DNA of 64,000 nt from Echinicola marina (GTDB lineage Bacteria > Bacteroidota > Bacteroidia > Cytophagales > Cyclobacteriaceae). The notes below the pieces were generated by a model. The model had not been told where the DNA came from. It searched no databases and saw nothing but the letters and a program-made list of their open reading frames with translations. Made by a program: the position numbers and the translations under genes. Positions 35,863 through 45,192 of this stretch are shown here, in pieces; position 1 is the first letter of the stretch, and each line of letters opens with the position of its first letter. The stretch lies in assembly GCF_020463795.1 (NCBI RefSeq), contig NZ_CP080025.1, forward strand, positions 3,841,501 to 3,905,500, written 5' to 3'.

Positions 35863-37461
35863 ATGAGAAAATTAACGATAATATTAATTCTAGCATGTAT
35901 GTCCCTTATGGGCTGCGAGAACTTCTTGGACAAGACCGATCCAACGGCTACATCATTTGATGAATTTTATAATGATGAAGAGGACCTACGTCGAGTAGTT
36001 TACAGTAGTTATAGAGATGTTTTTACTCACAATAGCGATCGTAGGTTGTTGATTTATATGCAGGATGGACGATCTGACAATGCTTATGCCCGACTTAGCG
36101 GAGACCACCATCAGGTCATTGCCAATGGTAATTTGAATGCCAATTCCAGGGTAGTGGAATATTATTATAGTTTGCATATGAAGCACTTAGGAAGGTTGAA
36201 TACGTTTATAGACAAGGTAGGTGTGCCTTATGTGGAAGATGAAGCCGTAAGAGAAAGATATTCTAATATCCTTCAGGGTATCCGTGTTTGGCATTATTTT
36301 ATTTTGACCTCGAGATGGGGGGATGTTCCCTTCGTTCTTGAACCTGCTGATTTGGATGAAGCCAGACAGCCTGTTACCCCCAAAGAAGAAGTATTGAATA
36401 CCATCTTTCCTCTAGGAGAAGAAATCGCCAATAAGCTTCCTGTGGGAACTTATTCTTCCAATAAATACATGTTTAACCAACTTTCTATGAAGGCTATCGT
36501 CATGCGTTATGCCTTGTATTTTGAGCGTTACGAGTTAGCAGCAAGGTTGGCCAAAGAAATTATAGACAGCAAAGAATATTCATTGCATCCGGTTTATGGG
36601 GAATTGTTCCAATATGAGGCTTCCGATAAAAATGATGAGGTGATCCTTCATCAAAATAGAGAAAGTTACAGTGGTAGCACCTATGCATTTCCACATTTAG
36701 GTCCCCATTTTAGAACTGGTTATGGCCAATCTTATGTTGTGCCGTTGAAATCCCTGGTAGACAGTTATTGGACTTTACAAGGCAATGCCATTGATGATTG
36801 TCCTTATCATACGAAGGAGGAATACGAACTTGATCCTAATTTGAACAGGGATCCAAGGTATGCATTCAGTATTATGGGGCATGGGGATGAATTCTATGGA
36901 GAACCTATTGATGTTTATAACCCTGAATCTACCATGTTTTATGAAAAAAACCGTGCAAGTGGTTCAGGTTATTGGTTCCGTAAGTTCGTCTCTGATGATG
37001 ATGCTTTCAAAAATGGCAGTAATATGGAATTTCCGCTTTTGAGGTATGCAGAAGTATTATTGACCTATGCAGAAGCTAAGATCATGATGAATGATGTGGA
37101 TGCATTGGCCAAGGACTGCATTAACCAATTGAGAGAACGCGCTGGTCTGGACATGTCCGAAGCAGATGTGACCCTTCCTGAATACAGCGCGTTTAGCCAA
37201 AACGAGTGGGTTGAGCTGATCAGAAATGAAAGAAGGATAGAATTGGCTGCAGAAGGCCGTAGATATGATGATATTATCCGTTGGAGGATCGCCGAAGAGG
37301 TATTGAACCAACCAGCTTTGGGGCATACAAGAAAAGTCGATGGACAATTGGTTTCCTTAAAAATCGAGGATAGGTCTTTTGCCCAGCACCAGTATTTATG
37401 GCCATACCATGAAAGTAGTTTAAAAGTTAATCCTGGATTGAAACAAAATCCTGGTTATTAA
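35863..37461 (+). CDS. SusD/RagB-family lipoprotein (locus 3)
   Basis: 532 residues with lipobox LMGC (Cys18) followed by ENFLDKTDPTA. The C-terminal SusD region has FPLLRYAEVLLTYAEAK, IRNERRIELAAEGRRYDDIIRW and the terminal KQNPGY. It partners the SusC encoded immediately upstream. A strong terminator follows, so the two phosphodiesterase genes downstream are probably transcribed from their own promoter or by read-through. Confidence 0.95.
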   Translation: MRKLTIILILACMSLMGCENFLDKTDPTATSFDEFYNDEEDLRRVVYSSYRDVFTHNSDRRLLIYMQDGRSDNAYARLSGDHHQVIANGNLNANSRVVEYYYSLHMKHLGRLNTFIDKVGVPYVEDEAVRERYSNILQGIRVWHYFILTSRWGDVPFVLEPADLDEARQPVTPKEEVLNTIFPLGEEIANKLPVGTYSSNKYMFNQLSMKAIVMRYALYFERYELAARLAKEIIDSKEYSLHPVYGELFQYEASDKNDEVILHQNRESYSGSTYAFPHLGPHFRTGYGQSYVVPLKSLVDSYWTLQGNAIDDCPYHTKEEYELDPNLNRDPRYAFSIMGHGDEFYGEPIDVYNPESTMFYEKNRASGSGYWFRKFVSDDDAFKNGSNMEFPLLRYAEVLLTYAEAKIMMNDVDALAKDCINQLRERAGLDMSEADVTLPEYSAFSQNEWVELIRNERRIELAAEGRRYDDIIRWRIAEEVLNQPALGHTRKVDGQLVSLKIEDRSFAQHQYLWPYHESSLKVNPGLKQNPGY

Positions 37462-37488
37462 TTTTACTTGTTTTGTATAATTGAATTT

Positions 37489-37523
37489 GGGCCCAAATAG
37501 TCATGCTTTTTGGGCCCTTTTTT
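37489..37523 (+). terminator. Rho-independent terminator after susD (locus 3)
   Basis: GGGCCCAAA and TTTGGGCCC are exact reverse complements around an 11-base loop, followed by six T residues. This is a classical intrinsic terminator 27 bp after the susD stop. Confidence 0.9.
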
Positions 37524-37615
37524 AAAATCAGTTATAGGATTCTTTTCAAGGATTTTTTACTTCAAACTCTAGCTACTATTATCTCAATCTATACCTCAAA
37601 AATCATCAAACTTAT

Positions 37616-38536
37616 ATGAGAGGACCACAACTAATTTTGTTTGCGACACTGGTATTTGGTTTACATCCTTTATTGGCACGACAAGAAACATATGGCCCAC
37701 AGCCTCAAAAAACCAAAGTAGAAGGCCACAGGGGAGCTGCAGGATTGATGCCCCAAAACACCTTGGAGGCGATGATTGAAGCTGTCAAATTAGGAGTAAA
37801 TACCTTGGAGTTCGATCTCCAAATATCAAAGGACGGAAAGGTCATCTTAGCGCATGATGCCCATATTAATCCAAAATATACCTTAGGTACTCAAGGAGAA
37901 GAAATACCGGAAGAAGAGGCCAAAAGGTTGATTTTCTGCAAAATGAATTACGCTGATATAAAGGAATATGACATCGGCAGTAAGTATTATGATAGGTTTC
38001 CAGATAAAAAAAGGTTTAAAACAAGCATTCCACTGGCCTCTGATGTGATTGATTCAGTGGAGAATTTCATCCAAGAAAACAGTTTGGAACCTATATGCTA
38101 CAATATCGAAATAAAATCAAGTAAGCTAAAAGAAGAGAATGGACTCGTTTATCCCTATGAGGAATATACAGACAAGGTGATGGATGTTTTATTAAGCAAA
38201 AACCTGAAAGGCCGCTTGGTAATCCAGTCAGGAGATCCCAGGTGTTTAAACTATCTTCATAAGAAATATCCTGATGTGAAATTGTCGTATTTGGCTGTTT
38301 ATAAAAAGGATTTTGAAACCTATATGTCCAAGTTGGATTTTGTGCCTGAAGTGTATAGTCCCTTGTACACGATGGTAAATGAAGCATTATTAAAAAAATG
38401 CAAAAGTGCAGGAATGAAGCTGGTAACTTGGACAGTAGATGAAGAAGCTGATATCGCCAAAATGATTGAATTGGGAGTGGACGGAATTATCAGTAACTAC
38501 CCGAATAGGGTTCTTGAACAACTGGCCAATCAATAA
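37616..38536 (+). CDS. Secreted glycerophosphodiester phosphodiesterase
   Basis: 306 residues with an N-terminal signal (hydrophobic stretch to LLARQ). The GDPD active-site pattern is complete: EGHRGAAG (His38, Arg39), MPQNTLEA, LEFDLQ (Glu65, Asp67) and LAHD (His80). The C-terminal WTVDEEADIAKMIELGVDGIISNYP is the usual end of the barrel. GDPD enzymes hydrolyse glycerophosphodiesters to glycerol-3-phosphate and an alcohol such as choline, ethanolamine, glycerol or inositol. Export and proximity to susCD suggest action on imported deacylated phospholipid or glycerophosphoryl compounds. It lies between two terminators with an EEP lipoprotein gene. Confidence 0.92.
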   Translation: MRGPQLILFATLVFGLHPLLARQETYGPQPQKTKVEGHRGAAGLMPQNTLEAMIEAVKLGVNTLEFDLQISKDGKVILAHDAHINPKYTLGTQGEEIPEEEAKRLIFCKMNYADIKEYDIGSKYYDRFPDKKRFKTSIPLASDVIDSVENFIQENSLEPICYNIEIKSSKLKEENGLVYPYEEYTDKVMDVLLSKNLKGRLVIQSGDPRCLNYLHKKYPDVKLSYLAVYKKDFETYMSKLDFVPEVYSPLYTMVNEALLKKCKSAGMKLVTWTVDEEADIAKMIELGVDGIISNYPNRVLEQLANQ

Positions 38537-38668
38537 ATAAAAGTAGGTTAATTGGCTTGGGCCATTTAACCCGTTTTTGAAAGTTTCAAATAGCTTGTTT
38601 TGACTCCATATTAGAAGCTTTCCATAGATGACTAATTCTATTTACACAAAAAATAATCCATAAGAAAA

Positions 38669-39499
38669 ATGAAATTCATTTATATCCTATTATCTATCTG
38701 GTTGGGCTTACTTTCCTGCAAAGAAGGTGAGCAGCCTACACCAGAAATAGAAAAACCAAAAAGCACAAAGGAAATCACCGTATTGTCCTATAATATCCAC
38801 CATTCCAATCCACCATCCAAGCCTGATTTGATTGACTTGGATGCCGTGGCCAAGGTAATCAAAGAGAGCAATGCTGATATTGTGGGTTTGCAGGAAGTCG
38901 ATGTGTATACCGAGCGGTCCGGAACAGATTTGCATATGGCAAAAAAATTGGCCGAGATGACTGGTTTTGATTATTTTTATTTCTCCAAGGGTATTGATTA
39001 TAGGGGAGGTGAATATGGAACAGCCATTTTGTCCAAGTATCCTATATCAAATGAAAAGACGATCAAGCTACCTAAAGAAGAGGGAACTGAACAGCGTACC
39101 CTTTCTTTGGTAACGGTAAGTCTTACTGAAGAATCAAAGCTTTATTTTGGAAATACCCATATGGATTTTACGAGTGAGTCCAATGGCTTAGCGCAAGCAA
39201 AATTTATCACCAAATATTTTGATGAATCTACGGATAATGAAATTCCCGCAATTGTAGTGGGTGATTTTAATGCCGTTCCCAGCAGCCCGGCCATACTTCA
39301 TTTTGACAGGTATTTTGAACGGAGCTGTAAAACAGGCTGCGCCAATACCGCTTCTACAAATAATCCAAGAAAGATCATTGATTATATCATCTATAAATCC
39401 TCTAAGGATTTTGATGTGTCATCCCATCAGGTGATCGATGAAACTTATGCCTCAGATCATTTCCCCGTTTTGGCAAAGCTGGTGTTAAAGGAGTTTTGA
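38669..39499 (+). CDS. EEP-fold (endonuclease/exonuclease/phosphatase) lipoprotein, first paralog
   Basis: 276 residues with lipobox GLLSC (Cys17). EEP motifs are all visible: VLSYNIHH, VGLQEVD with the metal-binding Glu, NTHMDF, VVGDFNAVPSSP, DYIIYK and the terminal SDHFPV with the catalytic Asp-His. The superfamily covers sphingomyelinases, inositol phosphatases and nucleases. An extracytoplasmic lipoprotein encoded next to a GDPD gene is more likely a phosphodiesterase or phosphatase on a small ligand or lipid head group than a DNA enzyme. It is clearly related to the protein at 52864, which belongs to the third sigma/SusCD locus. Confidence 0.9.
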   Translation: MKFIYILLSIWLGLLSCKEGEQPTPEIEKPKSTKEITVLSYNIHHSNPPSKPDLIDLDAVAKVIKESNADIVGLQEVDVYTERSGTDLHMAKKLAEMTGFDYFYFSKGIDYRGGEYGTAILSKYPISNEKTIKLPKEEGTEQRTLSLVTVSLTEESKLYFGNTHMDFTSESNGLAQAKFITKYFDESTDNEIPAIVVGDFNAVPSSPAILHFDRYFERSCKTGCANTASTNNPRKIIDYIIYKSSKDFDVSSHQVIDETYASDHFPVLAKLVLKEF

Positions 39500-39535
39500 G
39501 CATTAATTGTAAATGATTACTAAAAGTATTTCAGT

Positions 39536-39572
39536 AATAAATCCCCTATATTGCCCGGGGATTTATTGTTTT
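39536..39572 (+). terminator. Rho-independent terminator after EEP gene 1
   Basis: AATAAATCCCC and GGGGATTTATT are exact reverse complements around a 10-base loop, followed by GTTTTCT. It lies 36 bp after the stop and closes the GDPD-EEP unit. Confidence 0.85.
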
Positions 39573-39645
39573 CTATGATTTTTTGGGCATATATTTGATC
39601 AGACTGGAAAAGTTAGCTATTAAGTATTAACCCAAAAAGCTTTTC

Positions 39646-40749
39646 ATGAACCGTAATTTATCCATACTGCAATCCTTTACCTATTTTTTGATTGCCCTAT
39701 GCTTGATATTTGTGGTTTTGAAAACAGCCTCATTTATTTTTATTCCTGTGGCTTGGTCCGCACTTTTGGCCATTGCTTTATTGCCGGTATGTGACTGGAT
39801 GGAAGAAAAGGGGATTCCAAGACAAATTGCCATTATAGTAAGTATTCTCTTGACGACATTGCTTGTTGTGGTCGTGATATATGTACTGGCCAACCAGCTG
39901 GTGGGCTTATTAAAGAGTAGCCCTGCCATAGGAAATAAGCTGGAGCAATACTTGGTTTATGTCCAGGATAAATTAGATGTTTTGGGCGTACAAGTGACAG
40001 TAGCTGATTTGGATAAGCAGCTATCCAGCCTGGTGAATACCAAGACCATCAGTAGTTTTTTGATGGATTCGGTAGAGACCATCATGACCTTGGGGATCAT
40101 GCCGGTATTGGTTTTCTTTTTTATGTATTACCAGGAGTTTTTTATGGAGTTTTTGCGAAAGCTTCAAATGAGCCATGCGGAAAAAGGTTTTGGGGATCGG
40201 AGCTGGATCGTTGAAGCCAGTGGCCTGATCAAAAACTATTTGATAGGCTTGTCTCTGGTAACGATCATTGTATTTGTCATGGCCAGTGTGGTTTTTTATC
40301 TATTGGGGGTTAAATACTTTTTGTTTTTTGCTTTGTTTGTGTCCATATTTAATTTGATCCCCTATATAGGGGTGTTTCTCTCTTCTCTGATTTCGGTGGT
40401 TTATGTTTTGTTGATCACTGATTCGATCATTTATCCGCTGCTTACACTTTTGCTGCTATGGGGCATCCAATTGATAGAGAACAACCTGATTACCCCTATG
40501 GTGGTGGGGATGAAGATAAAACTCAATCCATTGGCGGTCATCCTGGCGATTATTTTGGGTGGTTGGACCTGGGGGATTTCCGGGGTAATGCTCTTTATAC
40601 CATTGATGGGGGTCATCAAGATTGTATTTGACCATATAGCATCCTTGCGTCCATTTGGGTATTTGCTGGGCAATGAAATGCCTGAATTCCGCCAGAAGGA
40701 GACTTTGTGGACCAAATTCAAACAAAGATGGAGCAGGAAAGAAAAATAA
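39646..40749 (+). CDS. AI-2E family transporter (PerM/TqsA-like membrane protein)
   Basis: 367 residues with paired N-terminal membrane helices (YFLIALCLIFVVLKTASFIFIPVAWSALLAIALLP), a central soluble segment at about 90-145, and four or more C-terminal helices. The family signature region FNLIPYIGVFLSSLIS and ENNLITPMVVG are clear. Members include the AI-2 exporter TqsA and sodium/proton antiporters, and for most the substrate is unknown. It belongs to the housekeeping block between two SusCD loci. Its stop lies 6 bp from the stop of the convergent universal stress protein gene. Confidence 0.9.
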   Translation: MNRNLSILQSFTYFLIALCLIFVVLKTASFIFIPVAWSALLAIALLPVCDWMEEKGIPRQIAIIVSILLTTLLVVVVIYVLANQLVGLLKSSPAIGNKLEQYLVYVQDKLDVLGVQVTVADLDKQLSSLVNTKTISSFLMDSVETIMTLGIMPVLVFFFMYYQEFFMEFLRKLQMSHAEKGFGDRSWIVEASGLIKNYLIGLSLVTIIVFVMASVVFYLLGVKYFLFFALFVSIFNLIPYIGVFLSSLISVVYVLLITDSIIYPLLTLLLLWGIQLIENNLITPMVVGMKIKLNPLAVILAIILGGWTWGISGVMLFIPLMGVIKIVFDHIASLRPFGYLLGNEMPEFRQKETLWTKFKQRWSRKEK

Positions 40750-40755
40750 TGATTG

Positions 40756-41616
40756 CTATCCTGTCTTTTTATCGGTTTTATGGATGCGAAAGGTCCAAAT
40801 AGGACATAGGGAATGATTGACCACATCCTCTGTGATACTTCCATAAAACGCATGACTTATACCGGTCCTGCCATGGGTGGACATGGTGATAAGGTCTATA
40901 TTATGGGATTTTTGAAATTGGATGATTCCCTTTTCCTCTGTCCAATGTGAAGTGAAATGGGGTTGACAATTTTGCAATTGGTGCCGTTCGATAAAATTGC
41001 CTAGTTCCTTTTTTCCTTCTTCTTCTGGCTGGAAATGTACAGGTGTATTGATCAGCAATAAATGGAGTTTTGCACCGAAAAATGCTTGAACTGATTTGAG
41101 TTTTTCGATGAATTTTTCTTGTCCATGTTCCAGGTTGGATGGGAGCAGGATGTTCTTGATGGCAGCTACCTTTGTCTCCTTATGCAAGGCCAATACAGGA
41201 ACGCTGGATTTGCGCACTATTTTTGCAGTGACCGAACCAAAAACAAGCCCATCAAAACCCTTAATGCCTGTTGTCCCCATCAAGACAAGGTCAATGTTCC
41301 AAGCGATTATTTTTTCCAATAGACTAGCGGATATATTATTATGGGTTGTCAAGACCTTTGTACTGATATTAGGAAGAGGTGTATTGTCCAAGAGCTTTAG
41401 CATTTCTGTATGGACAGATTGCTGCATCTCTTGGATAATGTCAAAATCCATACTGTTGCCAAGACCTTTGACGTACATGGTTTCATACATAGGAGAGGCG
41501 TAAATGATATGAAGTAATATCACTTCTCCACCACTTTTTTCGGCAATATCCACCGCAAATCGGAATGCATATTTAGCGGGTGTAGAAAAATCATAAGGAA
41601 CTAAAATCTTGTTCAT
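40756..41616 (-). CDS. Tandem universal stress protein (two UspA domains)
   Basis: 286 residues containing two Usp domains: the first begins ILVPYDFSTPAKYAFRFAVDIA and ends with MGTTGIKGFDGLVFGSVTAKIVRKSSVPVL; the second runs from about residue 150 to the end and has MSTHGRTGISHAFYGSITEDVVNHSLCPIW. The G-x-x-G-x(9)-G-S/T nucleotide-binding pattern is present in both. The protein is cytoplasmic and probably binds ATP under stress or growth arrest. It is encoded 28 bp downstream of PEP synthase on the same strand and may be co-transcribed with it. Confidence 0.92.
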   Translation of the reverse strand: MNKILVPYDFSTPAKYAFRFAVDIAEKSGGEVILLHIIYASPMYETMYVKGLGNSMDFDIIQEMQQSVHTEMLKLLDNTPLPNISTKVLTTHNNISASLLEKIIAWNIDLVLMGTTGIKGFDGLVFGSVTAKIVRKSSVPVLALHKETKVAAIKNILLPSNLEHGQEKFIEKLKSVQAFFGAKLHLLLINTPVHFQPEEEGKKELGNFIERHQLQNCQPHFTSHWTEEKGIIQFQKSHNIDLITMSTHGRTGISHAFYGSITEDVVNHSLCPIWTFRIHKTDKKTG

Positions 41617-41644
41617 ATTTCAAGGGGTTGGATGTAAGGAGGTA

Positions 41645-44068
41645 TTATCGCTTTAACAAAGGTGGTCTGTTCAAGGAAGGCTTACTTAGTAGCTTTTCCG
41701 CTTTGCTGATATTTTCAATGCCCGTTAAGAGGGCATCAGCATTGAAAGAAATACTGTCTATTCCTTCCGTGACAAGAAATTGGGTGAAGGCTGGGTAATC
41801 ACTGGGAGCCTGTCCACACAGCCCCACCTTTATTCCCTTAGCATGTGCGGTCTGTATCAACTGGGAAATCATTTTTTTTACTGCGGGATTTCTTTCATCG
41901 AATAAATGGTGGATGATGGTGGAATCCCTATCCACGCCAAGTACAAGTTGGGTCAGATCATTGGAGCCAATGGAAAAACCATCGAATAAATCGGCAAAGT
42001 CTTCGGCAAGCACCGCATTACAGGGAAGCTCGGCCATAACATATATTTCAAGGCCATTTTTGCCTCTTTCCAAGCCAAATTCTTTCATGGTATTCAAGAC
42101 TTTCTTGCCTTCTTCGGGGGTTCTGCAAAAAGGGATCATGATTTTGATATTGGTCATGTCCATTTCGTCCCTCAGGATTCTAATGGCTTCACATTCCAGT
42201 GCAAATCCAGCTTTATAATTTTCGTGGTAATACTTGGAAGCTCCCCTGAAGCCCAGCATGGGATTTTCTTCCAAGGGTTCAAAAGTGCTGCCACCGAGTA
42301 GCTGGGCATATTCATTACTTTTGAAATCACTCATGCGTACGATGACCTCTTTGGGGTAAAAGGCTGCGGCCACCAAAGCCAGGTGTTGGGAAAGGTTAGT
42401 AGTGAAATAGTGTTTTTTGTCTTTGAAAAGTGCCGTTTTTCGCTCAATTGCTGTTTTTTCAGGACCAGCAGGAAGTTGGTCATATCGCGCCAAGGCCATG
42501 GGGTGAATACCAATGACATCGGCTATGATAAATTCCATCCTTAATAGGCCCACACCCAAATTGGGATAATTCGCTAAGCGGAAGGCCTGAAAGGGATTGG
42601 CCAAAATAAACTTGGCCTCGGTATTTGTACTTAGTTGTCGGGGAATGGTGAGGGCTTTTTCTTCCCAGCTGATTTTTCCATTATAGATATGGCCTGTTTC
42701 TCCCTCTACGCAGGAAACGGTGATTATCTGTCCGTCTTTTAATATTTCCGTGGCATTTTGGGTGCCCACCACCGCATGAATGCCCAGTTCCCTGGCCACA
42801 ATGGAAGCATGGCTGGTTCTTCCCCCTTTATTGGTCACAATGCTCACTGCTTTGCGCAATAAGGAATTCCAGTCTGGACTGGTAATGTCTGCTACGATGA
42901 TATCACCTTGTTGGACTTTGGCCTCGTCCGCCAAGCTGTTGACCAGGCAGACCCGTCCTGAGATGATCGCCCTGCCCACTGCCGTGCCGGAACATAATGG
43001 CTTTGGCTTGGCTTTTATTTGGTATTCGATTTCATGCAATTGGTCTTTGTCCTTTTGGGAATGGATGGTTTCCGGCCGTGCCTGTACAATATAGATGGTT
43101 CCTGTATTGCCATCTTTTGCCCATTCTATGTCCATGGGCATGCCATAGTGTTGTTCTATTTGATGACAATCCATGGCCAGCTTTTTTACTTCTGTATCCG
43201 TCAAGGAGTAGTTATTCCTTTCTATATCGGTACAAGGGATGTTTTTGATAGGCTTTGGACCTTCTTCTGCATAAACCATCTTGTTTTGTTTTAGCCCCAA
43301 TTTTTTAAAAAGCAGCTTAGCCTTGTTTTGCGCCAAGAATGGTTTGAACAGATAAAATTCATCAGGATTTACGGCACCCTGCACGATATTTTCACCCAGT
43401 CCATAGGCCGCGGTAATATAAACTATTTGATCAAATCCCGTCTCCGGTTCCAGGGTAAAGGCTACGCCTGCGGCGGATAGGTCGGACCTGACCATTTTTT
43501 GGACCCCCACGGAGAGGGCTACCTTCATATGGTCAAAACCATGGTCTATGCGGTATTTGATGGCATGGTCATTAAATAGAGAGACATAGCATGCTTGGAT
43601 TGCTGCGATGAGTTTTTGAAAGTCAGTAATGTGCAGAAAGCTATCATGCTGTCCTGCAAAACTGGCTGTCGGAAGGTCTTCGGCTGTGGCACTGCTGCGA
43701 ACAGCAAAACTCAGCCCTTTATGGTTCAGTTGGTTAAAAGCCAGGTGGATGGTTGAACTGATTTCTTGTGGAAAATGCCCAGCGGCGATGATTTTTCTGC
43801 ATTGGCTACCGATTTCTGCCAAGTTGCTTAACTGTTCCAAGTCTAGCTTTTGCAATTGTTCATTCAGGGGAGCGAGGAGCTGATTGAAGTGTATAAATTC
43901 CCAATAGGCATCAGCAGTGATGGCGAAGCCTTCCGGGATATGGATACCCAGCGGCTGAAGCTTTTGGGTCATCTCTCCAAGGGAAGCGTTTTTGCCGCCT
44001 ACCTTTTGAATGTCCTTGTTGGAGATATCCTTAAAATGGATACAATATGAATTTGGGGGAGCTGACAT
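41645..44068 (-). CDS. ppsA: Phosphoenolpyruvate synthase
   Basis: 807 residues, the normal length. The N-terminal ATP/pyruvate-binding domain has VGGKNASLGEM and FAVRSSATAEDLPTASFAGQHDSFL. The central swivelling domain has the phospho-histidine motif GGRTSHASIVARELGI. The C-terminal PEP-binding barrel has LLRMEFI, GFRGASKYY, EIYVMAELPCN, FSIGSNDLTQL and GLCGQAPSDYP with the catalytic Cys. The enzyme converts pyruvate plus ATP to PEP, AMP and phosphate in gluconeogenesis. It is upstream of the universal stress protein gene. Nothing unusual was seen in the sequence. Confidence 0.96.
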   Translation of the reverse strand: MSAPPNSYCIHFKDISNKDIQKVGGKNASLGEMTQKLQPLGIHIPEGFAITADAYWEFIHFNQLLAPLNEQLQKLDLEQLSNLAEIGSQCRKIIAAGHFPQEISSTIHLAFNQLNHKGLSFAVRSSATAEDLPTASFAGQHDSFLHITDFQKLIAAIQACYVSLFNDHAIKYRIDHGFDHMKVALSVGVQKMVRSDLSAAGVAFTLEPETGFDQIVYITAAYGLGENIVQGAVNPDEFYLFKPFLAQNKAKLLFKKLGLKQNKMVYAEEGPKPIKNIPCTDIERNNYSLTDTEVKKLAMDCHQIEQHYGMPMDIEWAKDGNTGTIYIVQARPETIHSQKDKDQLHEIEYQIKAKPKPLCSGTAVGRAIISGRVCLVNSLADEAKVQQGDIIVADITSPDWNSLLRKAVSIVTNKGGRTSHASIVARELGIHAVVGTQNATEILKDGQIITVSCVEGETGHIYNGKISWEEKALTIPRQLSTNTEAKFILANPFQAFRLANYPNLGVGLLRMEFIIADVIGIHPMALARYDQLPAGPEKTAIERKTALFKDKKHYFTTNLSQHLALVAAAFYPKEVIVRMSDFKSNEYAQLLGGSTFEPLEENPMLGFRGASKYYHENYKAGFALECEAIRILRDEMDMTNIKIMIPFCRTPEEGKKVLNTMKEFGLERGKNGLEIYVMAELPCNAVLAEDFADLFDGFSIGSNDLTQLVLGVDRDSTIIHHLFDERNPAVKKMISQLIQTAHAKGIKVGLCGQAPSDYPAFTQFLVTEGIDSISFNADALLTGIENISKAEKLLSKPSLNRPPLLKR

Positions 44069-44619
44069 GGATAGCGTTCTGGCTTAAGTCTGTGTTGATC
44101 TATTCAATCTAGTTTGATTATAGTTCAGTTCAAATGATGCCAATTGCCTTGAATGATGATCAGTATCATCATGAAAAATTGAAATAGGAATACAGTATGG
44201 GGGTATGAGCTGAGTCAGGAATGGGAATGCAATAAGGGGGGGAGGGAGAAGCTTAGCCTTATAAAATAGGTGATAAATAAGAAAAACTGAAGATTTTATA
44301 GCCCAAACCCAGCTTTACCCTAGCTTTGATATAGCTTTGCCCTAGCTTTGGTACTACTTTGAGGTAGGGGGAGAGGTTGGATTATGTGGGATCTTTCGTG
44401 TTAATTTTAAGAGATTAACAATATTTGTTTTAGGACTTATACATGGGAATATGTCCTAAAATAGTCTATATTATAGGTTTTGGTTGATGTTTTTATGGAA
44501 TTAAATTTCAAAGTGTAATGATTTAGTAGGTGATTCAGATGTTTTTTTTAATAAAATGATAACAATGATCATGTTAATTAAGGTGAAATGATTAATTTAA
44601 TTTGGTTAAAAATTTTTGG
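44069..44619. other. Non-coding region between ppsA and ECF sigma 3
   Basis: Contains the ppsA promoter on the minus strand, a 7-base G run near 44236, an 11-bp phased repeat (listed separately) and an AT-rich stretch before the sigma gene. No reading frame looks real. Confidence 0.4.
44311..44365. repeat. Five 11-bp phased direct repeats upstream of ECF sigma 3
   Basis: Consecutive 11-mers AGCTTTACCCT, AGCTTTGATAT, AGCTTTGCCCT, AGCTTTGGTAC and TACTTTGAGGT share AGCTTTG at close to one helical turn spacing. It lies about 255 bp before the sigma gene. Helical phasing would suit cooperative binding by a regulator or intrinsic bending, but it could be a slippage product. Confidence 0.6.
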
Positions 44620-45192
44620 ATGTATACTTACAGCAGCGATAAGGAAATATTAGATAGGATAAAGAACAACGATGCTATGGCATTTCGTGTACTATTTGAG
44701 CACTTCTGGGAATCATTGTTTGCTGCTGCCTTAAAAAGAATAAAATCCCAAGATCTCAGCAAGGATATCGTACAGGAGATACTGGCAGATATTTGGAATC
44801 GTAGACATAGTTTGGAAATTAAAAGCAGCTTGAAATCCTACCTTCATACCGCGGTAAAATACCATGTCCTAAAGGTTTATCAACAAAATAGGATGCTTGA
44901 GGAATTTGATATCAGTAGGGCTTTTCAGCATAGTGATACTGATAATCACCTTGCTTTTAATGAATTGCTTGACACTCTTGAGATTGCTTTGGACAAATTA
45001 CCAGAAAGACAGCAGCTTATTTTTAGGATGAGTCGCTATGATGGTTTGAGTAGTCAGGAAATAGCAGAAAAACTTAACCTTTCTGAGCAGACTATTTTCA
45101 ATAATCTTCATAAGACACTTTCCACCCTTAGGACGGAACTGAAAGATTATAGTCCTGTTGTTATTTTGTTTTTAATGGGGCTATTGGAGTAG
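44620..45192 (+). CDS. ECF-type RNA polymerase sigma factor (locus 4)
   Basis: The ATG at 44620 is chosen over an upstream TTG, giving 190 residues. Region 2 is at about 15-60 (AMAFRVLFEHFWESLFAAALKR, LSKDIVQEILADIWNRRHSLEIK). Region 4 is at about 120-175 (LPERQQLIFRMSRYDGLSSQEIAEKLNLS, QTIFNNLHKTLSTLR). It heads the third complete sigma/FecR/SusCD locus of the window. The gap to fecR is unusually long at 371 bp, compared with 100 and 116 bp in the other loci. Confidence 0.92.
   Translation: MYTYSSDKEILDRIKNNDAMAFRVLFEHFWESLFAAALKRIKSQDLSKDIVQEILADIWNRRHSLEIKSSLKSYLHTAVKYHVLKVYQQNRMLEEFDISRAFQHSDTDNHLAFNELLDTLEIALDKLPERQQLIFRMSRYDGLSSQEIAEKLNLSEQTIFNNLHKTLSTLRTELKDYSPVVILFLMGLLE

Noticed and set aside
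44235-44242. Seven-G run between ppsA and ECF sigma 3
   Set aside because: No gene or promoter element is clearly tied to it.
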